A stretch of DNA of 10,195 bases from Planctomycetota bacterium (GCA_023150495.1 JAKLKT010000063.1:1-10195); one strand, 5' to 3'; shown: positions 1-6,461, numbered from the stretch's first letter. Notes: generated from the letters alone by a model not told the origin. A program made the numbers and translations.

Positions 1-1
1 C

Positions 2-328
2 CTACCGCCAGTAGTCGGGGCTGTCCTCGGGGCGGCGCTTGTCCTTCGGGCCCTTCTCCCTGACGCGTTTCTCGAAGAGCTCCTTCGCGGCCTCCTCGCG
101 CTGCTTCTGCTCGTCCATCAGGTCCTCGAGGCCCTTCTGCGGCTTCTCCTTCATCGCTTCGGCCCATGCGTCGGCGACGAACCGCTCGAGCCTCAACTGC
201 TTGCGCCGCGTGTCGATCTCGAGGCTCAGCTCGTGGCCGGGCTCGAGCTCGAGCGCCTCCATGGCCTCCGGCGGGAGCTTCAGCTCCCCCGCGCCCCCTA
301 ACTTCAGCTTCAGCTTCTTGCTCGACAT
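2..328 (-). CDS. AbrB/MazE-type small DNA-binding protein
   Basis: This 108-residue protein begins with a short beta-rich segment (residues about 3-50) whose pattern, KLKLKLGGAGELKLPPEAM followed by ALELEPGHELSLEID, matches the swapped-hairpin AbrB/MazE/SpoVT DNA-binding fold: a strand, a proline-led helix, an 'LxPGxxL' turn and a final strand. The rest (about 52-108) is very rich in Lys, Glu and Arg and probably forms a helix or coiled coil, ending in a basic tail. Members of this family are transition-state regulators or antitoxins that bind DNA as dimers. The ATG lies 9 bases after the acs stop codon, so the two genes are probably co-transcribed. No strong ribosome-binding site is visible, suggesting translational coupling. 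No toxin gene follows inside the window, which ends one base past the stop. Regulation of acs is possible but is inference. The fold is fairly likely; the target is unknown. Confidence 0.72.
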   Translation of the reverse strand: MSSKKLKLKLGGAGELKLPPEAMEALELEPGHELSLEIDTRRKQLRLERFVADAWAEAMKEKPQKGLEDLMDEQKQREEAAKELFEKRVREKGPKDKRRPEDSPDYWR

Positions 329-337
329 GCCGGAAGA

Positions 338-2260
338 CTACCGCCCCTTCACGAGCGCATCCACCACCGAGGGGTCGGCGAGCGTCGTCGTGTCGCCCAG
401 ATCCTCGGTGTGGCCCTCCGCGACCTTCCGGAGGATCCTGCGCATGATCTTCCCGCTGCGCGTCTTCGGCAGGCCGGGGGTGATCTGCACCCGCTCCGGA
501 GCCGCGATCGGGCCGATCGTGTCCTTCACCTGCTGCACGAGCGCCTTCTCGAGCGCGGGCGACTTCTCGAAGCCGTCCTTGAGGATCACGAAGGCGTAGA
601 TCGCGTTCCCCTTGATGTCGTGCGGGATGCCGACGACCGCCGCCTCCGCGACCGCCTTGTGCGCGACGAGCGCGCTCTCGATCTCCGCGGTGCCGAGGTT
701 GTGACCCGAGACGATCACGATGTCGTCCACGCGGCCGGTGATCCAGTAGTAGCCGTCCTCGTCGCGCTTGCAGCCGTCGCCGGTGAAGTACTTGCCGGGG
801 AACCGGCTGAAGTAGGTCTTCCGGAACCGCTCGTGGTCGCCGTAGACGGTGCGCATCATGCCCGGCCACGGCCGCTCGATGCAGAGGTTGCCCGAGACGC
901 CGTTGCCCTCGAGGATCTTGCCCTGGTCGTCGACGAGGCAGGGCACGCAGCCCGGGAGCGGGAACGTGGCCGAGCCCGGCTTGAGCGTCGTCGCGCCCGG
1001 GAGCGGCGACATGAGGATGCCGCCGGTCTCCGTCTGCCACCACGTGTCGACGATCGGGCAGCGGCCGTCGCCGACCTCCGCGTGGTACCAGCGCCACGCC
1101 TCGGGGTTGATCGGCTCGCCGACGGTGCCGAGGAGGCGGAGCGACTTCCGCGAGCGCTTCTTCACCGGCGCGTTCCCGTGCTGCGCGATCGCGCGGATCG
1201 CGGTCGGCGCGGTGTAGAAGATCGTGACCTTGTGCTTGTCGACGACGTCCCAGAAGCGGCCCCAGTCGGGGTGGTTCGGGACGCCCTCGTACATGACGCT
1301 CGTCGCGCCGTTGCTGAGCGGGCCGTAGACGATGTAGCTGTGCCCCGTGACCCAGCCGATGTCGGCGGTGCACCAGTAGATGTCCTCCGGCCGCCAGTCG
1401 AAGACGATCTCGTGGGTGTAGCTCGCGTAGACGAGATATCCGCCGGTCGTGTGGAGCACGCCCTTCGGCTTCCCGGTCGAGCCCGACGTGTAGAGGATGA
1501 AGAGCGGGTCCTCGGCGCCCATCTCCTCGGCGGGGCATTCGGCCTTCGCCTTCGCGAGGAGCGGCTCGGCCCATAGGTCGCGCCCCTCCTTCATCTTCAC
1601 GGCGCCGCCCGTGCGCTTCACCACGAGCACGCGCCGGATCGACGGCGCGCCCTCGAGCGCGCGGTCGGAGATCTCCTTCAGCGGGACCCCCTTGCCCCCT
1701 CGGACCCCCTCATCCGCCGTCACGAGCAGCGTGCACTGCGAGTCGTTGATGCGTCCCTTGAGCGAGTCGGCGGAGAAGCCGGCGAAGACGACCGAGTGCA
1801 CGGCGCCGATGCGCGCGCAGGCGAGCATGGCCGCGGGGAGCGCGGGGATCATCGGCAGGTAGAGGCAGACGCGGTCGCCGCGCTTGACGCCGCTGTCCTT
1901 GAGCACGTTCGCCCAGCGGCAGGTGAGCTCGAGGAGCTGCTTGTAGGTGAGCTTCTCGCTCCTCGCGGGGTCGTCGCCCTCCCAGATGATCGCGGTGCGG
2001 TCGCCGAGGCCCTTGGCCACGTGCCGGTCGAGGCAGTTCTCGGAGACGTTCAGGGTGCCGCCCTCGAACCAGCGGATCCTCGGCTCCGTGAAGTTCCAGT
2101 CGGAGACCTTCGTCCACTTCTTCCGCCACGTGATCCGCTCCGCGATCCTCGCCCAGAACTTGTCCGGGTCCTTCACCGACTCCTCGTAGAGGCGTCGGTA
2201 CTCGTCGAAGGAGGGGACCCGGGCTCGCTTGGCGAAGTCGGGGGGAGGGGGATAGTCCAT
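338..2260 (-). CDS. acs: Acetyl-CoA synthetase, AMP-forming
   Basis: This cytoplasmic enzyme activates acetate with ATP to acetyl-AMP and then transfers the acetyl group to CoA. It has 640 residues, close to the 652 of E. coli Acs. Visible landmarks are the N-terminal ACS segment with LNVSENCLDRH (70-80), TADEGVR (181-187) for CoA contacts, the phosphate loop YTSGSTGKPKG (257-267), VGEPINPEAW (380-389), WWQTETGG (407-414) with the tryptophan that limits the acyl pocket to acetate, YFTGD (491-495), GRVDD (509-513) at the hinge, and PKTRSGKIMRR (598-608). In the last motif K604 corresponds to Salmonella K609, the catalytic lysine inactivated by acetylation. The loop usually read NVSGHRLGTAE is IVSGHNLGTAE here (516-526), which is unusual. 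The start gives a normal N-terminus but has no Shine-Dalgarno sequence; a GATAAT box ends 7 bases upstream. The AbrB-like gene follows after 9 bases. Confidence 0.97.
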   Translation of the reverse strand: MDYPPPPDFAKRARVPSFDEYRRLYEESVKDPDKFWARIAERITWRKKWTKVSDWNFTEPRIRWFEGGTLNVSENCLDRHVAKGLGDRTAIIWEGDDPARSEKLTYKQLLELTCRWANVLKDSGVKRGDRVCLYLPMIPALPAAMLACARIGAVHSVVFAGFSADSLKGRINDSQCTLLVTADEGVRGGKGVPLKEISDRALEGAPSIRRVLVVKRTGGAVKMKEGRDLWAEPLLAKAKAECPAEEMGAEDPLFILYTSGSTGKPKGVLHTTGGYLVYASYTHEIVFDWRPEDIYWCTADIGWVTGHSYIVYGPLSNGATSVMYEGVPNHPDWGRFWDVVDKHKVTIFYTAPTAIRAIAQHGNAPVKKRSRKSLRLLGTVGEPINPEAWRWYHAEVGDGRCPIVDTWWQTETGGILMSPLPGATTLKPGSATFPLPGCVPCLVDDQGKILEGNGVSGNLCIERPWPGMMRTVYGDHERFRKTYFSRFPGKYFTGDGCKRDEDGYYWITGRVDDIVIVSGHNLGTAEIESALVAHKAVAEAAVVGIPHDIKGNAIYAFVILKDGFEKSPALEKALVQQVKDTIGPIAAPERVQITPGLPKTRSGKIMRRILRKVAEGHTEDLGDTTTLADPSVVDALVKGR

Positions 2261-2267
2261 AGGCCAG

Positions 2268-2273
2268 ATTATC
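2268..2273 (-). promoter_or_regulatory. Candidate -10 box of a leaderless acs transcript
   Basis: On the minus strand GATAAT matches TATAAT at five of six positions and ends 7 bases before the acs ATG, so transcription would begin at or next to the start codon. It is flanked on both sides by CTGGCC (2262-2267 and 2274-2279), forming a 12-base-period direct repeat that could bind a regulator. No TTGACA-like -35 sits at the usual distance, and no Shine-Dalgarno sequence is present. This is a proposal from sequence only. Confidence 0.3.
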
Positions 2274-2285
2274 GGCCAGGATCAA

Positions 2286-2301
2286 GGGGGGCTGGGGGGG
2301 G
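2286..2301. repeat. G6-CT-G8 homopolymer tract upstream of acs
   Basis: The plus strand carries six G, CT, then eight G in the 55-base gap between the small-gene pair and acs. The tract starts 26 bases upstream of the acs ATG. Such runs can change length by slippage and can form G-quadruplexes on the G-rich strand, which is the template strand for acs. Confidence 0.6.
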
Positions 2302-2305
2302 CAGG

Positions 2306-2323
2306 TCCCGTTTCGCTACGGGA
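2306..2323 (-). terminator. Stem-loop across the stop codon of the small-gene pair
   Basis: A perfect 6-base stem (TCCCGT/ACGGGA on the minus strand) encloses a 6-base loop AGCGAA, whose inner GCGA fits the GNRA tetraloop pattern. The TAG stop of the upstream gene (2316-2318) overlaps the end of the 5' arm and the start of the loop. A C-rich run follows instead of a T-tract, so this is not a standard intrinsic terminator. It may be a transcript-end stabiliser or a weak pause site. Confidence 0.35.
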
Positions 2324-2600
2324 GCGGCCCCGCGTACTGCCCCTCGGCGCCGAGCGCGTCGAAGAGGAGCCGCGGCTCGATATCGAGCTGGTGGCAGAAC
2401 GTGATCACGTGGGGCTCGGGAGCGAGCGCCGGCCTGCCTCCCGCCGCCGGGTAGTAGGCGAGCCGGGCGATCATGTACCGATCGGGGGTCCGTTTCAGCC
2501 AGATGTCGATTCCTGGCTTCGAGAACTCGTCGTCCCGGCGCCAGTCGCTCCGCACCGACGACAGGTACGCGCGGATCGCGTCGACTCGCCAGATCCGCAA
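2316..2600 (-). CDS. Small protein coupled to HicB-like gene; possible divergent HicA-like partner
   Basis: I do not recognise this 94-residue protein with certainty. The chosen start is a TTG four bases after the stop of the HicB-like gene. Extending upstream in this frame gives low-complexity Arg/Ser sequence overlapping that gene, which looks like shadow. The predicted order is helix (RVDAIRAYLSSVRSDW, 5-20), strand (IDIWLKR, 31-37), strand (YMIARLAYY, 42-50), strand (HVITFC, 64-69) and helix (IEPRLLFDALG, 74-84). This alpha-beta-beta-beta-alpha order and the final 'xIxPxxLxxxL' helix resemble the HicA mRNA-interferase fold, whose last segment often reads LKPGTLRxIL. However, the GS/H catalytic histidine motif of HicA is absent, so it could be an inactive or different toxin, or simply a conserved small protein. 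Context next to a HicB-like protein is the main support. Confidence 0.55.
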   Translation of the reverse strand: MRIWRVDAIRAYLSSVRSDWRRDDEFSKPGIDIWLKRTPDRYMIARLAYYPAAGGRPALAPEPHVITFCHQLDIEPRLLFDALGAEGQYAGPLP

Positions 2601-2604
2601 GCGT

Positions 2605-2970
2605 TCACGCCGCGCTCTTCCACGCGATGTTCGCCTCGATCTCGCACCCATCGACCGTGGGCCAGACCTCGGCGACGCGGCGCGGAGCCGAGTACCTGAT
2701 CCACTCCTCGATCCAGCTCGCCTGATCCGGCTTCTGTCCGGCAAGCCAATCCTGAGGGCTCATGCCGAGCGCGACCCCCGTCGACAGCGCCGTTTCGAGC
2801 ACCCCGTGGAGCTTCTCGATCGCCTCCTCGCTCGTGGCGCCGGAGGCGAGATCGCTCGTCATCACGGACCGCGCGAACCAGACGGGGCGGCCGGCGGCGA
2901 TCTCCTCGCGATAGACGAGGACCGCGAAGTGGAAAACCGTCTTCCCGCGGGCTTCGGCGACCTTCTCCAT
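2605..2970 (-). CDS. HicB-like (UPF0150-type) small protein, putative antitoxin
   Basis: This 121-residue protein starts at an ATG with an excellent Shine-Dalgarno sequence (AAGGAG, 7-base spacing), which fixes the start even though the frame stays open further upstream. Residues about 12-65 fit the HicB partial RNase-H-like fold: two strands (VFHFAVLVYRE, then RPVWFARSVM) followed by SDLASGATSEEAIEKLHGVL, which parallels the family's 'DLPGC-x-GxTxEEAxxNxxEAL' pattern. The central PGC is replaced by ASG. The C-terminal half (about 75-121) contains SWIEEWIRY and a final strand and shows no helix-turn-helix or ribbon-helix-helix I can recognise, which an autoregulating HicB often has. The next gene begins 4 bases later, as in toxin-antitoxin pairs. 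A stand-alone UPF0150 protein is the alternative. Base composition looks less GC-extreme than the neighbours. Confidence 0.6.
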   Translation of the reverse strand: MEKVAEARGKTVFHFAVLVYREEIAAGRPVWFARSVMTSDLASGATSEEAIEKLHGVLETALSTGVALGMSPQDWLAGQKPDQASWIEEWIRYSAPRRVAEVWPTVDGCEIEANIAWKSAA

Positions 2971-2977
2971 GGCGACA

Positions 2978-2983
2978 CTCCTT
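2978..2983 (-). promoter_or_regulatory. Strong ribosome-binding site of the HicB-like gene
   Basis: AAGGAG on the minus strand sits 7 bases before the ATG at 2970. It is one of only two clear Shine-Dalgarno sequences in the window, and it decides the start of this gene against longer upstream readings of the same frame. Confidence 0.8.
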
Positions 2984-3026
2984 GCGGATCGAAAGCCCGG
3001 ACAGGATACGCCGGGGGGCCGACAGG

Positions 3027-3101
3027 CTACCGCTCGATCTCGATCGGGACGAGAACCTCGGCGGTCTCCCCCGCCGCGAGATCGGCCGGGCCCCGTTGCA
3101 G
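3027..3101 (-). other. In-frame open tail beyond the VWA stop codon
   Basis: Directly after the TAG that ends the VWA gene, the same frame continues for 24 sense codons to a second TAG. The reading contains LAAGETAEVLVPIEIE, and 20 of 24 third positions are G or C, so it looks like protein rather than spacer. No start codon or ribosome-binding site precedes it. The VWA family normally ends near the 'KGYAFEE' already present before the first stop. It could be the 3' remnant of another gene, a readthrough extension, or chance in GC-rich DNA. Confidence 0.35.
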
Positions 3102-4202
3102 CTACTTTGTTTCCTCGAACGCGTAGCCCTTCGCGGCGGCCTGCTCGCGGATCGAGCGGCGCATCGCCGCGTCGAACGAGTTCTCGTCCGAGATCGCCTG
3201 CTTCTTCAGCTCCTCGGCGACCCAGTCCGCGCGCCTCTTCGAGAGGGCGAGGATCCCCTCCTGCACCTTCTTCCGCTCCGCGCGCTTCTCGTCGATGATC
3301 TTCCGCTGCTCCTCGCGCGTCTTCCCCTTGAGCGCCTCCGGCAGCTCCTCGTCCTTCAGGTCCTCGAGCTTCCGGTCGCCGCGGTCGATCAGGTCGACCA
3401 CGCACCACGCGTTCCAGTACTGCGACTGGCACTTCGCCTGCGCGCGCTGCGCGATCGCGCCCGCCTTCTCCGCGTCGGCGTCGGCCGCCACCTGCTTCTC
3501 CGTTCCCTCGGCGCCGCAGCTCGCGAGCGGCAGATAGGTCGCGTTCAGCGCCGTGTTGAGTGCCGCGATCTCCGCGTCGAAGGGCGAGGCGAGGTCCACG
3601 TTGTTGTTCTGGTCGATCGCCGCGTAGTGGCCGTCGGAGAGGCGGGCCACCTCCTTGTAACCTTCAGCGTCGGGGGCTCCGGGGGCGCCGCAGTAGATCG
3701 CGTTGACCATGATCCCTGCGCCGATCGCCGCCCTGCACTGGTCGCGGAAAGGCGCCTCGCTGTCCTGGTCCGCAGACTCGTTGCCCGCGACGACCGCGAG
3801 CTTCAGCCCGTCGCCCTTCGTCCACGAGAGCGTGAGCGCCTTCCGGACCACGCGGCCCACGTACTCGTCGCCGCCGTCCGTCGTGAGCGCGAAGAGCTTC
3901 CCCGAGACCGCGTCGAGGTCCTCGGTGAAGTCCGTGAGCACGGTCACGTGGCCGTTCTCCTGGCCGTAGCCGGGCGTTCCGTAGGCGAGGAGCGCCACGC
4001 GGAGGCGCGGCGACGGCTTCGCGAGCGCGAGCTCGTTCACGATCGACCAGATGCGCGTGCGCGCGGCGTGGATGAGGCCCTCCATCGACCCGCTCGTGTC
4101 GAGGCAGATCGCGAGGTCGACGGTCCTTTGAGGCGCCGTCTCCGGTGCGGCCATCGCCGGCGCGAGAAGGGAGGAGGCGAGGAGGAGGGTGCGGATGTGC
4201 AT
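3102..4202 (-). CDS. Secreted VWA-domain protein with helical C-terminal half
   Basis: This 366-residue protein begins with a signal peptide, MHIRTLLLASSLLAPAMA, probably cut before APE. A von Willebrand factor A domain follows (about 27-225) with a complete MIDAS start D35-T-S-G-S39, a threonine region TTDGGDEYVGR (107-117) and AGNESADQD (139-147). The pattern IWSIVNELALAKPSPRLRVALLAYG and GYGQENG (78-84) is typical of a VWA family common in Planctomycetota and related bacteria. The C-terminal half (about 230-366) is charged and helical, with paired cysteines (C258, C267) and a Lys/Glu-rich coiled-coil-like stretch (about 275-340), ending GYAFEETK. The start at 4202 is preferred over the in-frame ATG at 4217 because AAGGA lies 6 bases upstream and the signal peptide begins correctly. 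It follows the VIT-VWA gene by 14 bases, so the two are probably an operon. Its ligand is unknown. Confidence 0.9.
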   Translation of the reverse strand: MHIRTLLLASSLLAPAMAAPETAPQRTVDLAICLDTSGSMEGLIHAARTRIWSIVNELALAKPSPRLRVALLAYGTPGYGQENGHVTVLTDFTEDLDAVSGKLFALTTDGGDEYVGRVVRKALTLSWTKGDGLKLAVVAGNESADQDSEAPFRDQCRAAIGAGIMVNAIYCGAPGAPDAEGYKEVARLSDGHYAAIDQNNNVDLASPFDAEIAALNTALNATYLPLASCGAEGTEKQVAADADAEKAGAIAQRAQAKCQSQYWNAWCVVDLIDRGDRKLEDLKDEELPEALKGKTREEQRKIIDEKRAERKKVQEGILALSKRRADWVAEELKKQAISDENSFDAAMRRSIREQAAAKGYAFEETK

Positions 4203-4208
4203 GGCGTT

Positions 4209-4213
4209 TCCTT
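4209..4213 (-). promoter_or_regulatory. Ribosome-binding site of the VWA gene
   Basis: AAGGA on the minus strand lies 6 bases before the ATG at 4202 and only a few bases past the stop codon of the preceding VIT-VWA gene (4217-4219). It decides between this ATG and the in-frame ATG at 4217, which overlaps that stop codon by one base. Confidence 0.7.
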
Positions 4214-4216
4214 TCA

Positions 4217-6391
4217 TCACCAGTCGTTGCGAACAAGGACGTTCCTGCCGTCGAGGCGAAGCAGGATCTCGCCGCGCACGGCGAGGAGCCCCTGGCGGTC
4301 CTCCGCGACGAGCGCGTCGACGAGCCTCTCGAACTCCGGGGTCCCGCACTCGATCGTCGCGTCGGGCGCGACGGGGGAGCGGCCCGCGACGATCCGGCCG
4401 TCGATCCACTGCTTCCCGCGGCAGAAGAGCGCCCGGTCGGACGCCTGCTGCACGGCAGCGAGACCGGCGCGGTCGATCTTGTCGTCGAGGAGATTCCGCC
4501 CGTCGAGGACGGACTGCTTCTTCTGGGCCCAGAGGACCTGGGCGCGGTCCACGGCGTCCGTGCCGCACCGCGCCTTCACGGCCTTCTCGGCGAGCTCCGC
4601 CATCACGCGGAAGTTGATCGCGTCCCAGTCGGAGAGGTCGGTGCCCTCGCGGGCGAAGAACGCCGTGTACTCGCTGAGGATCCCCCACTCCGCGGAGAGG
4701 CGGACGATCTCCTCGATCAACGCGCGATGCTCGGGGCAGACCACGGAGGTCTCGTCCGTCTGCCGCACGCGGTCGACGAGCTCCGCGATCCGGCGCGCCG
4801 CCCAGAGCCTCGGCACGAAGGCGTTCCGCGTCGTCGCGCCGTCGAGGCCGAACGCGAGCGACAGCGAGCGCTCTGCGCCGTCGAGCGCGAGCTTCAGCGG
4901 CCCGGAGCCCTTGTACTGCCCGAGGACGACGAGCTGGTCGCCCTCGAAGAGGTCCGGGAGCGTCGCCGGCTGCAGCCCGAGGATCGCGCCGTTCGCCTCG
5001 GAGAGCCTCCCGTCCGCGAGCACCGGGCCCTTGAGCCGCTCGAACGCGCGGAGCACGGGCTCCTCGAGGTCCTCCCCCGGCCGCACGTAGACTGCGGCCG
5101 CGCGGCTCGCCTCGGCGAGCCGGTCGAGGAGCGGCGCGTTGACGTCGTCGCCGAGCCCGAACGTGAACACGCGGCGGCGGTGCGGGTTGCCGCTCTCGAC
5201 GAGTGCGCGGATGTCCGGCTCGCCCGTGCGACCGACCGTCGGCAGCCCGTCGGTCAGGAAGAGGACGGTCGGAAGGAGCCCCGCGGTCGTCGGCTGCCGC
5301 AGCGCCTCGACGAGCGCGTCGTAGGTGTTCGTGCCGCCGATCGGCCGCACGGCGTGCAGGTACTCCCGCGCGCGCAGCATCGCCGCGCGGTCCTTCACGA
5401 CGGGGCGGTCCGCGAAGAGCGACACGGCGTTGCCGAAGTCGACGAGGTTGAACGCCTCGCCGTCCAGGAGCCCCTCGACGATCTGGAGCGCCGCGGCCCT
5501 CGCCTGGTCCATCTTCGGCCCCGCCATCGAACCCGATCGGTCGAGCACGATCGTGACCTCGCGCCGGGGCTCGCGCTTCGCGGCGGGCGGCAGCCCCGCG
5601 ACGAGGAGGAAGTAGCCGCCGCCGATGCGCGGGTCCGGGTAGGCGAAGAGCGTCGCCGCGGCGGAATCGCGCGAGGAGAGCAGCGAGAGGCGGAACGGGC
5701 CCGGGGACCGGGAGGCGGACGCGGTCGTCCTGACCTTCACGTGCCCGGGCCCGGCCCGGTCCGTCTCGATCTCGTGGGTCGGCGAGTAGGCCATGCCGAT
5801 GCCCGCCTTGGCCGTCGCGTCCACCTCGATCTCCCACGGGACGTCCACGTCGAGCGACTCGCTGCGCGGTAGCACGTAGTCGACGCGCGAGTCCACGGCC
5901 GGCAGCAGGTGGTTGTAGACGATCCGGACGCGCTGCGTCCCCTGCGCGGGCACCGGGAAGACGCTCGACCGCACGAGCGCGTACCCCGCGAACTCGAGGA
6001 GCGCGGGGTCGCGGAGGCTCCGCACGATGTCGCTGTAGGTCCTCCGCGCCTCCTCGCGCGGGAGCAGCTCCGCGGTCGGCTCGCGCGCGGGTCCCTCGAA
6101 GGCGAAGGAGTGGATCGCGGCGCCGTCCGGCACCGGGAGCAGGAGCACGGCCTCCGCCGGCGCCGACGACGTGTTGCGCACGGTCACCTCGAGCGCGGTC
6201 CCGGCGGCCTGTTCGTCGATCGTCACGCGCGCGCGCACGCGCTCGATGGCGATCGGGGTCGCGTCGTGGCGGAGGGAGAAGGATCGCCGCTGGGGCACGA
6301 CCACGTGGGCCGCGCCGCGGAAGAAGGCCTGCTCCTGCGCGACGGCGCCGCCCGTGGCGAGGAGGAGGGAGAGTCCCGCGAGGCATCGCAT
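4217..6391 (-). CDS. Secreted VIT and VWA domain protein (inter-alpha-trypsin inhibitor heavy chain-like)
   Basis: This 724-residue exported protein starts with a signal peptide, MRCLAGLSLLLATGGAVA, probably cut before QEQ. A VIT domain spans about 35-165, recognisable from VTVRNTSSAPAEAVLLLPVPDGAAIHSF (in the range 69-96), ELLPREEARRTYSDI (108-122) and the final RVRIVYNHLLP (154-164). A beta-rich linker leads to a VWA domain (about 277-440) with a complete MIDAS: D284-R-S-G-S288, T354 in GGTNTYDAL, and D381 in LTDGLPT. After the VWA come a beta segment and the conserved family element EIVRLSAEWGILSEYTAFFA (561-580), then a helical C-terminus with cysteines C609, C657 and C682. The family mediates metal-dependent protein binding or adhesion in the envelope. 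No Shine-Dalgarno sequence is visible before the ATG. The smaller VWA gene follows after 14 bases. The binding partner is unknown; the upstream metalloproteases are candidates by context only. Confidence 0.93.
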   Translation of the reverse strand: MRCLAGLSLLLATGGAVAQEQAFFRGAAHVVVPQRRSFSLRHDATPIAIERVRARVTIDEQAAGTALEVTVRNTSSAPAEAVLLLPVPDGAAIHSFAFEGPAREPTAELLPREEARRTYSDIVRSLRDPALLEFAGYALVRSSVFPVPAQGTQRVRIVYNHLLPAVDSRVDYVLPRSESLDVDVPWEIEVDATAKAGIGMAYSPTHEIETDRAGPGHVKVRTTASASRSPGPFRLSLLSSRDSAAATLFAYPDPRIGGGYFLLVAGLPPAAKREPRREVTIVLDRSGSMAGPKMDQARAAALQIVEGLLDGEAFNLVDFGNAVSLFADRPVVKDRAAMLRAREYLHAVRPIGGTNTYDALVEALRQPTTAGLLPTVLFLTDGLPTVGRTGEPDIRALVESGNPHRRRVFTFGLGDDVNAPLLDRLAEASRAAAVYVRPGEDLEEPVLRAFERLKGPVLADGRLSEANGAILGLQPATLPDLFEGDQLVVLGQYKGSGPLKLALDGAERSLSLAFGLDGATTRNAFVPRLWAARRIAELVDRVRQTDETSVVCPEHRALIEEIVRLSAEWGILSEYTAFFAREGTDLSDWDAINFRVMAELAEKAVKARCGTDAVDRAQVLWAQKKQSVLDGRNLLDDKIDRAGLAAVQQASDRALFCRGKQWIDGRIVAGRSPVAPDATIECGTPEFERLVDALVAEDRQGLLAVRGEILLRLDGRNVLVRNDW

Positions 6392-6409
6392 GCATGAACG
6401 GTACGCGCC

Positions 6410-6424
6410 GCACGGGGCCCGTGC
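6410..6424. repeat. Quasi-palindrome GCACGGG-G-CCCGTGC
   Basis: Seven-base arms separated by one base lie in the gap before the VIT-VWA gene, 19 bases upstream of its ATG. As RNA this would fold as a 5-base stem with a 5-base loop near the translation start; as DNA it could be an operator. Confidence 0.4.
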
Positions 6425-6442
6425 CGTAACGCGGGCGTAACG
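6425..6442. promoter_or_regulatory. Direct repeat CGTAACG with 11-base period
   Basis: CGTAACG occurs at 6425-6431 and 6436-6442, one helical turn apart, in the 87-base gap between the second metalloprotease gene and the VIT-VWA gene. The unit is nearly palindromic and stands out because the surrounding DNA is almost all G and C. Tandem sites at this spacing are typical of response-regulator binding. The same gap also holds a 10-base direct repeat GCCCGTGCCG (6417-6426 and 6469-6478). Confidence 0.35.
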
Positions 6443-6461
6443 AGGGCCCGCGGCGCCCCGG

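Noticed and set aside
410..1576. A 388-codon open frame on the plus strand
   Set aside because: It runs opposite acs, whose motifs are intact over this whole stretch. Composition is typical of an antisense shadow.
2601..2744. Longer 142-residue version of the HicA-like candidate
   Set aside because: The first 48 residues are Arg/Ser-rich and overlap the HicB-like gene. The TTG just after that gene's stop fits a coupled pair better.
2971..3432. Upstream extension of the HicB-like gene
   Set aside because: The extension overlaps the VWA gene end in another frame with low-complexity sequence, and the AAGGAG site clearly marks the ATG at 2970.
2982..5090. A 702-codon open frame on the plus strand
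   Set aside because: It lies opposite the two VWA genes and has Arg/Leu/Asp-rich low-complexity sequence with no domains, signal or ribosome-binding site, as expected for antisense of GC3-rich genes.
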